A stretch of 64,000 bases of DNA from Thermodesulfovibrio sp. 3907-1M (GCF_040450955.1 NZ_CP144373.1:1840486-1904485); one strand, 5' to 3'; positions 26,811 to 35,357 are shown, numbered from the stretch's first letter. The notes: generated from the letters alone by a model not told the origin. Translations and numbers: made by a program.

Positions 26811-27573
26811 AAAGCTTGGACAGCATTTCTTAAGAAATAAGGAGATTCTTCAAAGGATTGTTACGGTTTCAGAGATTAAACCTCAGGACAGAGTTGTTGA
26901 GATTGGTGCAGGAATGGGCGATTTAACAGATTTATTAATTCAGAATGCAAAGGAAGTTATAGCAATTGAGATTGATCCTGTGCTCTTTAAAATTTTAAAG
27001 GAAAGATTTGCTCAAAGGGAAAACTTAAAGATAGTAAATCAAAATGCTCTCAGATTTCCATATGAAGAAATTGGAGAGTTTAAAGTTGTTGCTAACATAC
27101 CCTACTACATAACAAAACCAATAATTTTCAGATTAATTGAAGCTAAGAATCTTATTTCAATGACTTTAACAGTTCAAAAGGAGGTTGCTCAAAGAGTTGT
27201 TGCAGTTCCTCACTCAAAGGCATACTCTGCCCTGAGTATTATTGTTCAGTATTATACTGTGCCTGAAATAAAATTTTATATTCCTCCTAAATTTTTCACT
27301 CCTCCACCAGAAGTAGATTCAGCAGTAATAAAGATGGACAGAAGACCCAGTCCAGCTGTAAAAGTAGCTGATAAACAGATGTTTTTTAAGATCGTTAAAT
27401 CAGCCTTTGGTCAGCGAAGAAAAATGATAGCAAACTCTTTAAAATTAGTTATTGAGAAGCCAAAAGAATTTTTAACTCAAATCGGTATAAATCCAATGAA
27501 AAGAGCAGAAGAACTTTCAATTGAGGATTTTGCTTACATTACCAATGAAGTTTGCAAATTTTGCAAAAAATAA
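26803..27573 (+). CDS. rsmA: 16S rRNA dimethyladenosine transferase
   Basis: KsgA/RsmA dimethylates two adjacent adenosines near the 3' end of 16S rRNA during 30S maturation, 256 residues. It starts MGKKLGQHFLRN, the family N-terminus. SAM-binding motif VEIGAGMGDLT (about 31-41), acidic Glu of IAIEIDP, and the catalytic NIPYYIT. The C-terminal helical domain has FFKIVKSAFGQRRKMIANSLK. Full length. The 21 bases holding its last codons and stop are nearly repeated right after the stop codon. Confidence 0.95.
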   Translation: MGKKLGQHFLRNKEILQRIVTVSEIKPQDRVVEIGAGMGDLTDLLIQNAKEVIAIEIDPVLFKILKERFAQRENLKIVNQNALRFPYEEIGEFKVVANIPYYITKPIIFRLIEAKNLISMTLTVQKEVAQRVVAVPHSKAYSALSIIVQYYTVPEIKFYIPPKFFTPPPEVDSAVIKMDRRPSPAVKVADKQMFFKIVKSAFGQRRKMIANSLKLVIEKPKEFLTQIGINPMKRAEELSIEDFAYITNEVCKFCKK

Positions 27574-27652
27574 TGCAAATTTTGTAAAAATAAAGGCTTT
27601 GGTTATCCACGGTTTCATAATAAAACCTAATAAAATCAATACATTTGAATTC

Positions 27653-27668
27653 TGGCATGGTAATTGAT
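27653..27668 (+). promoter_or_regulatory. Possible sigma-54-type promoter
   Basis: TGGCATG-GTAA-TTGAT resembles the -24/-12 consensus TGGCACG-N4-TTGCA, with GG at the right distance but GA instead of GC at -12. It lies 44 nt before the ATG of the first Spy-like gene, in the 139-bp gap after rsmA. No convincing sigma-70 boxes compete for the spot. Confidence 0.3.
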
Positions 27669-27712
27669 AACTAAAGAAGTAAAGAAAAGTAACAAAAAGG
27701 AGGTGAAAGAAG

Positions 27713-28093
27713 ATGAGGAAAACACTCATAATAGCTTTGGTTGCTCTGTTTGCAGTTGCTTTGGTTGGTGCAGCTTATGCATGGAGAGGTGGAGGACCTG
27801 GATATGGTGGATACGGTTATAATTGTCCTGGTTATGCTAATGTTGATCCTGAAAAGGCTCAAAAATTTTATAATGACACAGCATCACTCAGACAGAAGAT
27901 GCTTCAGTTACGAGGAGAGCTTGCACAGCTTTATGCACAGCCAAATCCAGATTGGAACGCTATTGGTAAGAAACAGCAGGAATTGACACAGCTCAGAGTA
28001 GAAATGAAGAAAAAGGCACAGGAGTATGGGACAGGATACGGATATGGATTTGGTAGAATGCAAGGATTTGGAAATTGTGGAAGATGCTGGTAA
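27713..28093 (+). CDS. Small Spy/ZraP-like periplasmic protein
   Basis: 126 residues with a clear Sec signal peptide (about 1-23, ending AYA). The mature protein starts with a Gly/Tyr-rich stretch and has a helical core with LQLRGELAQLYAQPNPDWNA and KKQQELTQLRVEMKKKA. It ends in a Gly/Tyr-rich tail with two Cys (NCGRCW). The helical core and size resemble the Spy/CpxP/ZraP group of periplasmic chaperones or metal-binding proteins. A very strong ribosome binding site (AGGAGGTGA) suggests high expression. A perfect terminator follows. It is a paralogue of the next gene, sharing the AQPNPDWNAI core. Confidence 0.75.
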   Translation: MRKTLIIALVALFAVALVGAAYAWRGGGPGYGGYGYNCPGYANVDPEKAQKFYNDTASLRQKMLQLRGELAQLYAQPNPDWNAIGKKQQELTQLRVEMKKKAQEYGTGYGYGFGRMQGFGNCGRCW

Positions 28094-28096
28094 AAC

Positions 28097-28117
28097 AAGA
28101 GGGGCATTGCCCCTCTT
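28097..28117 (+). terminator. Intrinsic terminator
   Basis: A 9-bp perfect stem (AAGAGGGGC/GCCCCTCTT) with a 3-nt loop, directly after the stop of the first Spy-like gene and followed by an A/T-rich run including TTTTT. Confidence 0.8.
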
Positions 28118-28154
28118 AATTAATATTATTATTTTTCATTAGGAGGTGTAAGAA

Positions 28155-28505
28155 ATGAAAAAGTTTTTAACAGTGGTTGCATTACTAACAGCACTAACAG
28201 TATTTGCAGGTGTATCTTTTGCTCAGAGAGGGATGGGACCACGGTATCCAGTAGGAGTTGACCCAGCCAAGGCACAGCAGTATTGTAAGGAAGTTCAGCC
28301 ACTTTATCAGAAGGATTTACAGCTAAGGGGTGAGCTTTTGACCCTCTGGGCACAACCAAACCCTGACTGGAATGCAATCAAGCAAAAAGAACAGGAAAGA
28401 GCAAGCTTAAAAGTTGAAATGCACAAGAAGGCTTATGAAATGGGACTTCCCTATGCACCAGGTGGTAAAAGAGGATTAAACATCAGAAGAATCTGTGGAT
28501 GGTAA
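28155..28505 (+). CDS. Small Spy/ZraP-like periplasmic protein
   Basis: 116 residues with a signal peptide (about 1-23, ending SFA). The mature part has DPAKAQQYCKEVQPLYQKDL, LQLRGELLTLWAQPNPDWNA and KQKEQERASLKVEMHKKA, clearly homologous to the gene before it. It lacks the Gly/Tyr-rich flanks and has a single internal Cys and a C-terminal Cys. A strong AGGAGGTG ribosome binding site precedes it. It is also closed by its own terminator. Periplasmic stress protection or metal binding is inferred from the family resemblance only. Confidence 0.75.
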   Translation: MKKFLTVVALLTALTVFAGVSFAQRGMGPRYPVGVDPAKAQQYCKEVQPLYQKDLQLRGELLTLWAQPNPDWNAIKQKEQERASLKVEMHKKAYEMGLPYAPGGKRGLNIRRICGW

Positions 28506-28512
28506 AAAATCA

Positions 28513-28530
28513 AGGGGGCCTATGCCCCCT
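28513..28530 (+). terminator. Intrinsic terminator
   Basis: A stem AGGGGGC/GCCCCCT with a CTAT loop ending in TTTT, right after the second Spy-like gene and before the OB-fold-like gene. Some read-through would be needed if the next gene has no promoter of its own. Confidence 0.75.
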
Positions 28531-28546
28531 TTTAAGGATTAATGCA

Positions 28547-28972
28547 ATGAAATGGAGTATTTTAATAATGATTTTTCTGATAACCATAGGTCAAGTTGCA
28601 GAAGCTCAAGAATGGGAGGAAAGTTATGATCCCAACACAGAAATTGCCATTAAAGGTAAAATTGCTGAAATTATCCAGAGGGACCGTGGACCTGTGGTGA
28701 TAGGAATCACAAAGCATGATAAAATTTACAATATTATCACAGCTCCAGGATGGTACATTGAGCAGGAAAAAATAGAACTCAATCTTGGAGATGAAGTGGT
28801 TGTTCATGGTGCTAAGTTTTTTTCAAAAAAGGGTGAATTTTTTATTATTGCAAGATCAATTCATAACATATCAACAGGCAAAATTTATTCATTTCGCGAT
28901 GAGAATATGAAGCCGTGCTGGAGAAGCGGACGACAGCACCAAAAGAGATACTGGAAGTTTATTACTCAATAG
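28547..28972 (+). CDS. Exported OB-fold-like protein
   Basis: 141 residues from the ATG at 28547, chosen because it begins a proper signal peptide (about 1-20, ending AEA). A longer frame from 28499 would read through the terminator hairpin. The mature part is a short beta-rich domain: IAIKGKIAEIIQRDRGPVVI, TAPGWYIEQ and LGDEVVVHGAKFF, like OB-fold periplasmic proteins. It ends in a basic tail. It follows the two Spy-like genes, so the three may serve one envelope function. Its last 11 bases overlap the end of cheW on the other strand. Confidence 0.65.
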   Translation: MKWSILIMIFLITIGQVAEAQEWEESYDPNTEIAIKGKIAEIIQRDRGPVVIGITKHDKIYNIITAPGWYIEQEKIELNLGDEVVVHGAKFFSKKGEFFIIARSIHNISTGKIYSFRDENMKPCWRSGRQHQKRYWKFITQ

Positions 28973-29477
28973 CTACCTTTTCTGCAGCTTCAACCATTCC
29001 TTCGCTTTCTTCTTTACCAATAAGCCTGTCCATATCAAGAAGTATAATAAGTCTGTCTTCAAGTTTTGCAATTCCCCATATAAACTCTGAACTTACAGAA
29101 TAAGTCATTGGTGGAGGTGGTTCAACTATATCAGTGGATATTCTTAGAACTTCAGAGACTGAGTCAACAATAAGTCCGATGGTTATACCCTGAATATCCA
29201 TTATCATAATTCTTTGTTTTGCCGTTTCTTCTTCCTCTGGAAGACCAAATTTTTTTCTCAGACTAACAACAGGAATAACTTTTCCACGAAGATTTATAAC
29301 GCCTTCAACATAGTATGGAGCATTGGGAACTCTTGTTATTTCTTTCATTCTGTTTATTTCCTGAACTTTGAGGATATCAACAGCATATTCTTCCCCACCA
29401 AGAGTAAATGTGACAAGCTGAAGAATTTTTGTATCTCCACCTGCTTTTTTTTCACTTACTACCAGTGCTGTATCCAT
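28962..29477 (-). CDS. cheW: Chemotaxis coupling protein CheW
   Basis: Adaptor that links chemoreceptors to the CheA kinase, 171 residues from the ATG at 29477. The start is placed there because GGAGGG lies just upstream; an ATG four codons earlier (29489) has none. Sandwiched SH3-like CheW fold: LVTFTLGGEEYAVDILKVQE, VEGVINLRGKVIPVVSLRKK and GLIVDSVSEVLRI. The gene stands alone, with no cheA, receptor or other che genes in the window. It has a consensus sigma-70 promoter. It could serve pilus-based or flagellar taxis encoded elsewhere. Confidence 0.95.
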   Translation of the reverse strand: MDTALVVSEKKAGGDTKILQLVTFTLGGEEYAVDILKVQEINRMKEITRVPNAPYYVEGVINLRGKVIPVVSLRKKFGLPEEEETAKQRIMIMDIQGITIGLIVDSVSEVLRISTDIVEPPPPMTYSVSSEFIWGIAKLEDRLIILLDMDRLIGKEESEGMVEAAEKVAIE

Positions 29478-29504
29478 CTCTCCCTCCATAAACTTTTTTA
29501 GTGA

Positions 29505-29533
29505 ATTATAATGAAGTGTAACCTATTTGTCAA
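29505..29533 (-). promoter_or_regulatory. Consensus sigma-70 promoter of cheW
   Basis: TTGACA (29533-29528), a 17-bp spacer and TATAAT (29510-29505) on the minus strand. This matches the full consensus and lies about 28 nt before the preferred cheW start. Confidence 0.85.
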
Positions 29534-29571
29534 TAACAGTTCAATTCTCTCTGAAATTGAAGATAGAAACT

Positions 29572-29731
29572 GTCATTCCGAGGGGCTCAATGCCATTTTC
29601 ATTGTCATTCCGAGGGTGGCATCCCACCCGAGGAATCTCTGAAATAGTGAGAAAGGAGGAGATTCCTCGCTTCGCTCGGAATGACAAAGTATGGGCAGGC
29701 TCGGAATGACAGAGAAGGAGCTCGGAATGAC
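29572..29731. repeat. Cluster of palindromic repeats, intergenic
   Basis: The 345-bp space between cheW and pgpA is filled by copies of the dispersed element. There is a partial copy at 29572-29594 (centre GGGCTCAATGCC). A full copy at 29604-29639 has centre GGGTGG-CATC-CCACCC. A full inverted copy at 29655-29685 is an exact reverse complement of the copy at 51471-51501. Lone right arms CTCGGAATGAC lie at 29698-29710 and 29718-29731. A short open frame through the region is only the translation of these repeats. Confidence 0.85.
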
Positions 29732-29799
29732 AAATCTATAAACCCCTTTGAAACATTAGTTTTCTATTTTTGTCAGCAAATTTAGATTCTTCTCAATTG

Positions 29800-29828
29800 T
29801 TGACTAAACTAAGACTGTTAAGCATAAT
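29800..29828 (+). promoter_or_regulatory. Promoter of pgpA, leaderless
   Basis: TTGACT (29800-29805), a 17-bp spacer and CATAAT (29823-29828). The GTG start of pgpA is 6 nt further on, so the transcript would begin at or near the start codon. Confidence 0.65.
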
Positions 29829-29834
29829 AAAAAA

Positions 29835-30281
29835 GTGAAATTTTTAATGCTTTCAAAGATTATTGCTACAGTTTTTTTTATTGGATACTGTCCTGTTGCA
29901 CCAGGCACACTGGCTTCTGCTTTTGCAATGGCTTTTTTATGGATTTTTAACCCCCATGATACGATTGTGTTATTCATGCTACTGAGTTCATTTATTCTGG
30001 GAACAATTTCTTCGGAAATACTGGCAAAGCATCTGGGTATTAAAGATCCTTCCTGTATTGTGATAGATGAGTTTGCAGGCTATCTCACAGCAGTGATTTT
30101 TCTTCCGTTAAACTTGAATGTTCTGATTACAGGATTTGTGCTTTTCAGATTTTTTGATATTGTAAAACCACCTCCCATAAGGCAGGCTGAAAGAATAGGT
30201 GGTGGATTTGGTATCATGATTGATGATTTTCTGGCAGGAGTCCTTAGCAATCTTTTAATAAGAGTTTTTCTTCTGTTATGA
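29835..30281 (+). CDS. pgpA: Phosphatidylglycerophosphatase A
   Basis: Removes phosphate from phosphatidylglycerol phosphate to give phosphatidylglycerol, at the inner membrane; 148 residues. Family motifs are YCPVAPGTLAS near the start, the metal-binding IVIDEFAGYL, and the C-terminal IRQAERIGGGFGIMIDD, with three to four hydrophobic segments. The GTG at 29835 fits the promoter position; an ATG at 29847 is the alternative and would drop four residues. Neither has a ribosome binding site. The thpR gene follows after 6 bp. Confidence 0.93.
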   Translation: MKFLMLSKIIATVFFIGYCPVAPGTLASAFAMAFLWIFNPHDTIVLFMLLSSFILGTISSEILAKHLGIKDPSCIVIDEFAGYLTAVIFLPLNLNVLITGFVLFRFFDIVKPPPIRQAERIGGGFGIMIDDFLAGVLSNLLIRVFLLL

Positions 30282-30282
30282 T
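30274..30282 (+). promoter_or_regulatory. Possible extended -10 box before thpR
   Basis: TGTTATGAT overlapping the pgpA stop, 5 nt before the thpR ATG, with no ribosome binding site. Weaker than the boxes at pilM, pgpA or trpB; chance is possible in AT-rich DNA. Confidence 0.25.
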
Positions 30283-30287
30283 ATTTT

Positions 30288-30848
30288 ATGCGTCTTTTCA
30301 TAGCAATACAACTTCCTCGAGAAATTAAAGAGTTTCTTGCAGAACTGACCAGTTTCAAATCAACAATTGATGGAGTTAATATTGTTCAGAAAGAAAACTT
30401 TCATATTACATTAAAATTTCTTGGTGAAGTTGAAGAAAAAATTATCCCTGATTTAATATCTACTTTGAAATCCTTATCAAGTGAGTTTTCTAATTTTACA
30501 TTGAAGATTACTACTCCTGGAGTTTTCCCGGATAAAATAAAACCAAGAGTCATATGGATTGGCACAGAAAATACAGAGACACTTAGGAGATTAGCAGAAA
30601 GGATTGACGAGGAGACCGCCAGTCTTGGTTTTCAAAGGGAAGAAAGACAGTTTAAGTCTCACATAACCTTAGCAAGAGTGAAGAATCACAGGAATGGGAA
30701 GTATTTTTTTGAGAAGATTTTAAAGAAGTTTTCTGAAAACTCTTTTAATTTCCAGTTTGAGGTTAAAGAGTTCGTTTTAATGAAAAGTACATTGACTGCA
30801 AAAGGTTCAATTTATTCGGTTCTGGAGAGGTTTCCTCTGCTCAAATAG
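30288..30848 (+). CDS. thpR: RNA 2',3'-cyclic phosphodiesterase
   Basis: 2H phosphoesterase family (LigT/ThpR), 186 residues. It hydrolyses 2',3'-cyclic phosphates at RNA ends to 2'-phosphates. The two catalytic H-x-T/S-x motifs are present: FHITLKFLGE (about 43-52) and SHITLARVK (about 124-132). Start MRLFIAIQLP is typical. Full length and soluble. It precedes recA by 39 bp, with a separate recA promoter in between. Confidence 0.93.
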   Translation: MRLFIAIQLPREIKEFLAELTSFKSTIDGVNIVQKENFHITLKFLGEVEEKIIPDLISTLKSLSSEFSNFTLKITTPGVFPDKIKPRVIWIGTENTETLRRLAERIDEETASLGFQREERQFKSHITLARVKNHRNGKYFFEKILKKFSENSFNFQFEVKEFVLMKSTLTAKGSIYSVLERFPLLK

Positions 30849-30853
30849 TTTAA

Positions 30854-30862
30854 TGGTATAAT
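30854..30862 (+). promoter_or_regulatory. recA promoter (extended -10)
   Basis: TGGTATAAT, 25 nt before the recA ATG, followed by a leader with AAGAGGTG as ribosome binding site. No LexA-type palindrome is recognisable around it. Confidence 0.5.
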
Positions 30863-30887
30863 AAAAAAAAGCTTAAAGAGGTGTTTT

Positions 30888-31913
30888 ATGAATAAGGAAA
30901 AATTAAAGGCATTGGAGATTGCCATATCTCAGATTGAGAGAAATTTTGGCAAAGGCGCAATAATGCGTCTTGGAACCAAAGCTCAGGCAGAGGGAATAAG
31001 CGTAATTCCAACAGGTTCAATATCTCTTGATATAGCAACAGGTGTTGGAGGATATCCCCGTGGAAGGGTTATAGAAATCTTTGGACCTGAGTCTTCAGGG
31101 AAAACAACCCTTGCTCTTCATGCAATTGCAGAGGCTCAGAGACTTGGCGGTGTGGCAGCATTTATAGATGCTGAGCATGCTCTTGATGTCAGTTACGCTT
31201 CAAAATTAGGTGTTGATGTGGAAAATTTGCTGATAAGCCAGCCTGATACAGGAGAGCAGGCTCTGGAAGTAACAGAAACCCTTGTCCGAAGCGGAGCAGT
31301 TGACATTATTGTTATTGACTCAGTGGCTGCTCTTGTTCCAAAGGCTGAGATTGAAGGAGAGATGGGTGACAGCCTTCCCGGGCTTCAGGCAAGACTTATG
31401 AGTCAGGCATTGAGAAAGCTTACAGCAGCCATATCAAAATCTCAAACAGTGGTAATATTTATAAATCAACTGAGACAGAAAATTGGAGTAATGTTTGGAA
31501 ATCCAGAGACAACACCCGGTGGCACTGCTCTGAAATTTTATGCTTCAATGAGGCTGGATATAAGAAAGACAGACACATTGAAGGAAGGGCAGGATACAAC
31601 AGGTGGTAGAGTGAGAGTTAAAATCGTGAAAAATAAAGTAGCACCACCATTCAAAGAAGCTCACTTTGATATCTACTTTAATGAAGGAATATCAAGGACA
31701 GGCGAGGTTCTTGATCTTGCAGTGGAAAAAGGAATTATTGAAAAATCCGGAGCATGGTACAACTACAACGGAGCAAGATTTGCCCAGGGCAGAGAAAATG
31801 CCAAGGAATATCTAAAAATTCATTCTGAAATCTTCAATGAAATTTACTCCAAAGTTATGGATGCTTATGGATTAAAGCCAAAGGTTATGGAAGGTGAAAA
31901 AGCAGAACAATGA
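30888..31913 (+). CDS. recA: Recombinase RecA
   Basis: DNA strand-exchange ATPase and SOS co-protease, 341 residues. The N-terminal helix begins [20 protein letters not shown]. Walker [10 protein letters not shown] (66-74), [20 protein letters not shown], the L2-region stretch [20 protein letters not shown], and a normal C-terminal domain with a short acidic tail. No intein. recX begins inside its last 20 bases, the common recA-recX arrangement. Confidence 0.98.
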   Translation: MNKEKLKALEIAISQIERNFGKGAIMRLGTKAQAEGISVIPTGSISLDIATGVGGYPRGRVIEIFGPESSGKTTLALHAIAEAQRLGGVAAFIDAEHALDVSYASKLGVDVENLLISQPDTGEQALEVTETLVRSGAVDIIVIDSVAALVPKAEIEGEMGDSLPGLQARLMSQALRKLTAAISKSQTVVIFINQLRQKIGVMFGNPETTPGGTALKFYASMRLDIRKTDTLKEGQDTTGGRVRVKIVKNKVAPPFKEAHFDIYFNEGISRTGEVLDLAVEKGIIEKSGAWYNYNGARFAQGRENAKEYLKIHSEIFNEIYSKVMDAYGLKPKVMEGEKAEQ

Positions 31914-32388
31914 AGCAGTGAAGTATGCATTGAGGTTAATTACTAAAAAAGATAGAACAGAGGCTGAATTAAGAGATAGACTTCACAGAAAAGGATTTTC
32001 TCAAATGGACATTGATGAGGCAGTTGCTTATCTAAAGCAGAATGGATTTATAGATGACAGTAGATTTATCCAGAAAGCAGAAAAAATTGCACAGGACAGA
32101 TTTCTAGGCAATATGGGTTTAAAAAACTACTTTGCAAAAAAAGGTATTGATAAAGAATTACTTGACAGTATCCCAGAGATAGAAGAATTTTCCCTTGCTC
32201 AGAAACTTATCCAGAGAAAAATTCATTTAATCAAGCATGACTCTTCAGAGAAAAAAAAGGTTAAAATAGCAGGATATCTTCTCAGAAGAGGATTTTCATG
32301 GGACACTATAAATAAATGCTTAAGTGAGAAATTCCCCGGAGACACAGAGTCTCCAGAGAATGACAATTTAAAGGAGGAACTGCAATGA
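31894..32388 (+). CDS. recX: RecA regulator RecX
   Basis: Small helical modulator that limits RecA filament growth, 164 residues. Three-helix repeats are visible: [14 protein letters not shown]-type text ([20 protein letters not shown]), [12 protein letters not shown] and [15 protein letters not shown]. The start is a GTG, either at 31894 (20-bp overlap with recA) or at 31918, which gives the more usual [13 protein letters not shown] opening. Choice between them is not settled. Its end overlaps the next lipoprotein gene by 4 bp. Confidence 0.9.
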   Translation: MKKQNNEAVKYALRLITKKDRTEAELRDRLHRKGFSQMDIDEAVAYLKQNGFIDDSRFIQKAEKIAQDRFLGNMGLKNYFAKKGIDKELLDSIPEIEEFSLAQKLIQRKIHLIKHDSSEKKKVKIAGYLLRRGFSWDTINKCLSEKFPGDTESPENDNLKEELQ

Positions 32389-32720
32389 GAGTTTTAATTG
32401 CTTTATTTATCGCATTATTTATCTTTGGATGTGCTTCTCAGGGTGTGAGATATACCTATGATGAGATTAAAAACTATCCACCAGATATTCAGGAAAGAAT
32501 TGCTAAAGGAGAGATAGCACTTGGAATGACAAAGGAGCAGGTAAGACTTTCATGGGGGAATCCTTCTTCGGTGAGGATTCTTACTCCTGAAAAAGGAAAG
32601 CAAAGAGAGGAATGGGTTTATTCTTCCTCTTTAGGGCTCTTAAAATCAAGGCTTATTTTTGTTGATGGTAAGCTCACTTACATAATAAGCAATGAGCAGA
32701 GAATAATAGGTGAGGAGTAG
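32385..32720 (+). CDS. BamE/SmpA-like small lipoprotein
   Basis: 111 residues. Signal peptide with lipobox IFGC (Cys16). The mature part has GEIALGMTKEQVRLSWGNPS, the alpha-alpha-beta signature of the SmpA/OmlA (BamE) domain, then EEWVYSSS and LIFVDGKL. BamE helps outer-membrane barrel assembly, but many lipoproteins share this fold, so the exact role is open. An AAGGAGG ribosome binding site lies within the recX end. alaS begins 3 bp after its stop. Confidence 0.78.
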   Translation: MRVLIALFIALFIFGCASQGVRYTYDEIKNYPPDIQERIAKGEIALGMTKEQVRLSWGNPSSVRILTPEKGKQREEWVYSSSLGLLKSRLIFVDGKLTYIISNEQRIIGEE

Positions 32721-32723
32721 TAA

Positions 32724-35345
32724 ATGCAAAGTTCTGAAATAAGGAATCTATTTCTGGAATACTTTGTCTCCCATGGACATGAACTTGTAAAGAGTTCTCC
32801 ACTCATTCCTAAGGATGATCCATCGTTGTTATTTACAAATGCAGGCATGGTTCAGTTTAAAAGAGTTTTTCTTGGTGAAGAACAGAAACCTTACAGCAGA
32901 GCCACAAGCTGTCAGAAATGTATGCGTGCAGGCGGAAAACACAGTGATCTTGAAAATGTTGGATTTACTGCAAGACATCATACTTTCTTTGAGATGCTTG
33001 GAAATTTTTCCTTTGGTGATTATTTTAAAAGGGAAGCAATAGTTTTTGCATGGGAGCTTTTAACAGAACATTTTAAACTACCGAAAGAAAAACTCTGGGT
33101 TTCAATCTATAAAGACGATGACGAGGCTGCATATATATGGGAGAAAGAGATAGGGATTCCTTCAGATAAAATTGTTCGTTTAGGTGAAAAGGATAACTTC
33201 TGGCAGATGGGAGATACAGGACCCTGTGGACCATGCTCTGAGATAATAATTGATCAGGGAGAGGATTTTGGATGCGGAAAGCCTGACTGTTCAGTAGGTT
33301 GTGACTGTGACAGATTTCTTGAACTGTGGAATCTTGTTTTCATGCAGTACAACAAAGACGAAGAAGGAAAATTGACAGCTCTTCCAAAGCCAAGCATTGA
33401 CACAGGAATGGGACTTGAAAGAATTACAGCAGTATTGCAGGGAAAGAAAACAAATTTTGATACAGACCTTTTTCAGCCAATTATTTCTGAAGTTTGCTCT
33501 GTTTTAAATGTAAGTTACGGTAAAGAAAGGAAAACTGACATTTCAATAAAAGTTATTGCAGACCACATCAGAGCTTCCACATTTTTGATAGCTGAAGGAC
33601 TAATTCCTTCCAATGAAGGAAGAGGCTATGTCTTAAGAAGAATTATAAGAAGAGCATTAAGACACATTAAGCTACTTCAGTATGATAGAGTGGCTTTTTA
33701 TAAATTTGTTGAACCTGTTATTGTAACTCTTGGAACAGTTTATCCTGAGATTGTTTCTGAAAGAAAGAGAATTGAAAAGGTTATAAAAGTGGAGGAAGAA
33801 AGATTTCTTAGAAGTCTTGAAAGGGCGCAGCAGATTTTTGATGGAATTCTTGAAAATCTTAAAAAATCAGGCTCAAAGGTTCTTCCTGGAGAAGAAATTT
33901 TCAGACTTTATGATACCTTTGGTTTGCCCTTTGACTTAATAAAGGAGATGGCAGAGGATTCTTGCTTGGAGCTTGATGAGATAGGCTTTCACAGACAGCT
34001 GAATAAACAGCGTGAGCGGGCAAGGGCAGCTTCAAAGGCTCAGGAAATCGGAGTAGATGAAGTATATAAAGAGTTAAGAAGCGGGGCTTATGAGTTTAAA
34101 TTTACAGGTTACACTGATTATGAAGCAGAAACAAACATTCATTCCATCGTAAAAAATGGAAAGACTGTAAAGATACTTGAAAAAGGTGAGGAAGGAGAAG
34201 TTTTTCTCTATGAAACACCCTTTTATGCAGAGTCAGGTGGACAGGTAGGAGATACAGGAATAATAATTTCAGGTTCAGGTAAAGCAGAGGTTTTTGATAC
34301 CAAGAAGATAGCAGGACTTCACTGTCACAAAGTAAGAGTTATTGAAGGAAACATAACAGAAGGTGACAAAGTTTTTGCAAAGATTGACATAGAAAGAAGA
34401 AAGGCAATTGCGAGAAATCATACAGCAACTCATCTTCTTCACACTGCCTTAAGAGCTGTTCTTGGTGAGCATGTAAAGCAGGCTGGAAGCCTTGTTGCAC
34501 CAGACAGACTTCGTTTTGATTTTACCCATTTTGATGCCTTGAGTGATACGGAGTTACAGGAAATTGAGAGCATTGTCAATGAGAAAATAGTTGAAAATTT
34601 ACCCGTCATAGTAGAGATAAAGTCCCTTAATGAGGCTTTGAATGAGGGTGTTATAGCCCTTTTTGAAGATAAATATGAAGATACTGTTAGAGTTGTAAAA
34701 ATTCTCGGATTCAGTAAAGAACTCTGCGGTGGCACTCACTGTAAATCTACTGGTGAAATAGGAAGTTTTTATATTGTTTCAGAAGGCTCTGTTGCCTCAG
34801 GAATCAGGAGAGTTGAAGCTGTTACAGGGCTCCATGCCTTTGAATATGCTAACAGGTATAGAGAGCAGATAAGAAATATCTCCCAGATTCTTAAATCAGC
34901 AGAACCTGTACAAGCAGTAGAAAGACTTATCAGTGAATTAAAGGCAAAGCAACAGGAAATTGAAGCCTTAAAGGAGAAACTAATCAGTCAGAATATTGAT
35001 GAATTTGTAAAACAGGCAAGAGAAATAGACGGAGTTAAAGCCTTGGCAATAAAACTTGAAGGCGTTGATACAAAATCCTTAAGAACACTTTCAGACAAAC
35101 TTAGAGAGAGACTCCATCCAGCAGTAATTTTAGTTGCATCAAAGACTGATGGGCAGGGAATTCTGCTTCTTTCAGTTACAAAAGATGCCACAGCTAAATA
35201 TGATGCTGGTAAACTCTTAAAAAACATAACTCAGGCTGTTGGTGGTAAGGGTGGAGGAAGGGCTGATTCTGCTCAGGGTGGGTGTCCTGATGCTGCAAGC
35301 ATTGACAAAGCAGTAGAAGTATTTTATGAATTAATTAAAAAATAA
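32724..35345 (+). CDS. alaS: Alanyl-tRNA synthetase
   Basis: Charges tRNA-Ala and edits mischarged Ser/Gly, 873 residues, full length. The class II aminoacylation core (about 1-240) begins with EIRNLFLEYFVSHGHEL and has FEMLGNFSFGDYFK. The tRNA-recognition domain is followed by the editing domain with NHTATHLLH (His566) and the zinc site CGGTHC (Cys668). The C-terminal C-Ala domain has GGKGGGRADSAQGG. Fits between the recA-recX-lipoprotein group and selA. Confidence 0.98.
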   Translation: MQSSEIRNLFLEYFVSHGHELVKSSPLIPKDDPSLLFTNAGMVQFKRVFLGEEQKPYSRATSCQKCMRAGGKHSDLENVGFTARHHTFFEMLGNFSFGDYFKREAIVFAWELLTEHFKLPKEKLWVSIYKDDDEAAYIWEKEIGIPSDKIVRLGEKDNFWQMGDTGPCGPCSEIIIDQGEDFGCGKPDCSVGCDCDRFLELWNLVFMQYNKDEEGKLTALPKPSIDTGMGLERITAVLQGKKTNFDTDLFQPIISEVCSVLNVSYGKERKTDISIKVIADHIRASTFLIAEGLIPSNEGRGYVLRRIIRRALRHIKLLQYDRVAFYKFVEPVIVTLGTVYPEIVSERKRIEKVIKVEEERFLRSLERAQQIFDGILENLKKSGSKVLPGEEIFRLYDTFGLPFDLIKEMAEDSCLELDEIGFHRQLNKQRERARAASKAQEIGVDEVYKELRSGAYEFKFTGYTDYEAETNIHSIVKNGKTVKILEKGEEGEVFLYETPFYAESGGQVGDTGIIISGSGKAEVFDTKKIAGLHCHKVRVIEGNITEGDKVFAKIDIERRKAIARNHTATHLLHTALRAVLGEHVKQAGSLVAPDRLRFDFTHFDALSDTELQEIESIVNEKIVENLPVIVEIKSLNEALNEGVIALFEDKYEDTVRVVKILGFSKELCGGTHCKSTGEIGSFYIVSEGSVASGIRRVEAVTGLHAFEYANRYREQIRNISQILKSAEPVQAVERLISELKAKQQEIEALKEKLISQNIDEFVKQAREIDGVKALAIKLEGVDTKSLRTLSDKLRERLHPAVILVASKTDGQGILLLSVTKDATAKYDAGKLLKNITQAVGGKGGGRADSAQGGCPDAASIDKAVEVFYELIKK

Positions 35346-35357
35346 CAGGAGGGAAGA

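Noticed and set aside
27603-27611. DnaA-box-like TTATCCACG after rsmA
   Set aside because: A single near-match with no cluster of boxes, no AT-rich unwinding region of note and no dnaA or dnaN nearby.
29527-29709. Short plus-strand open frame between cheW and pgpA
   Set aside because: It is only the translation of the palindromic repeats, with no ribosome binding site or recognisable protein.
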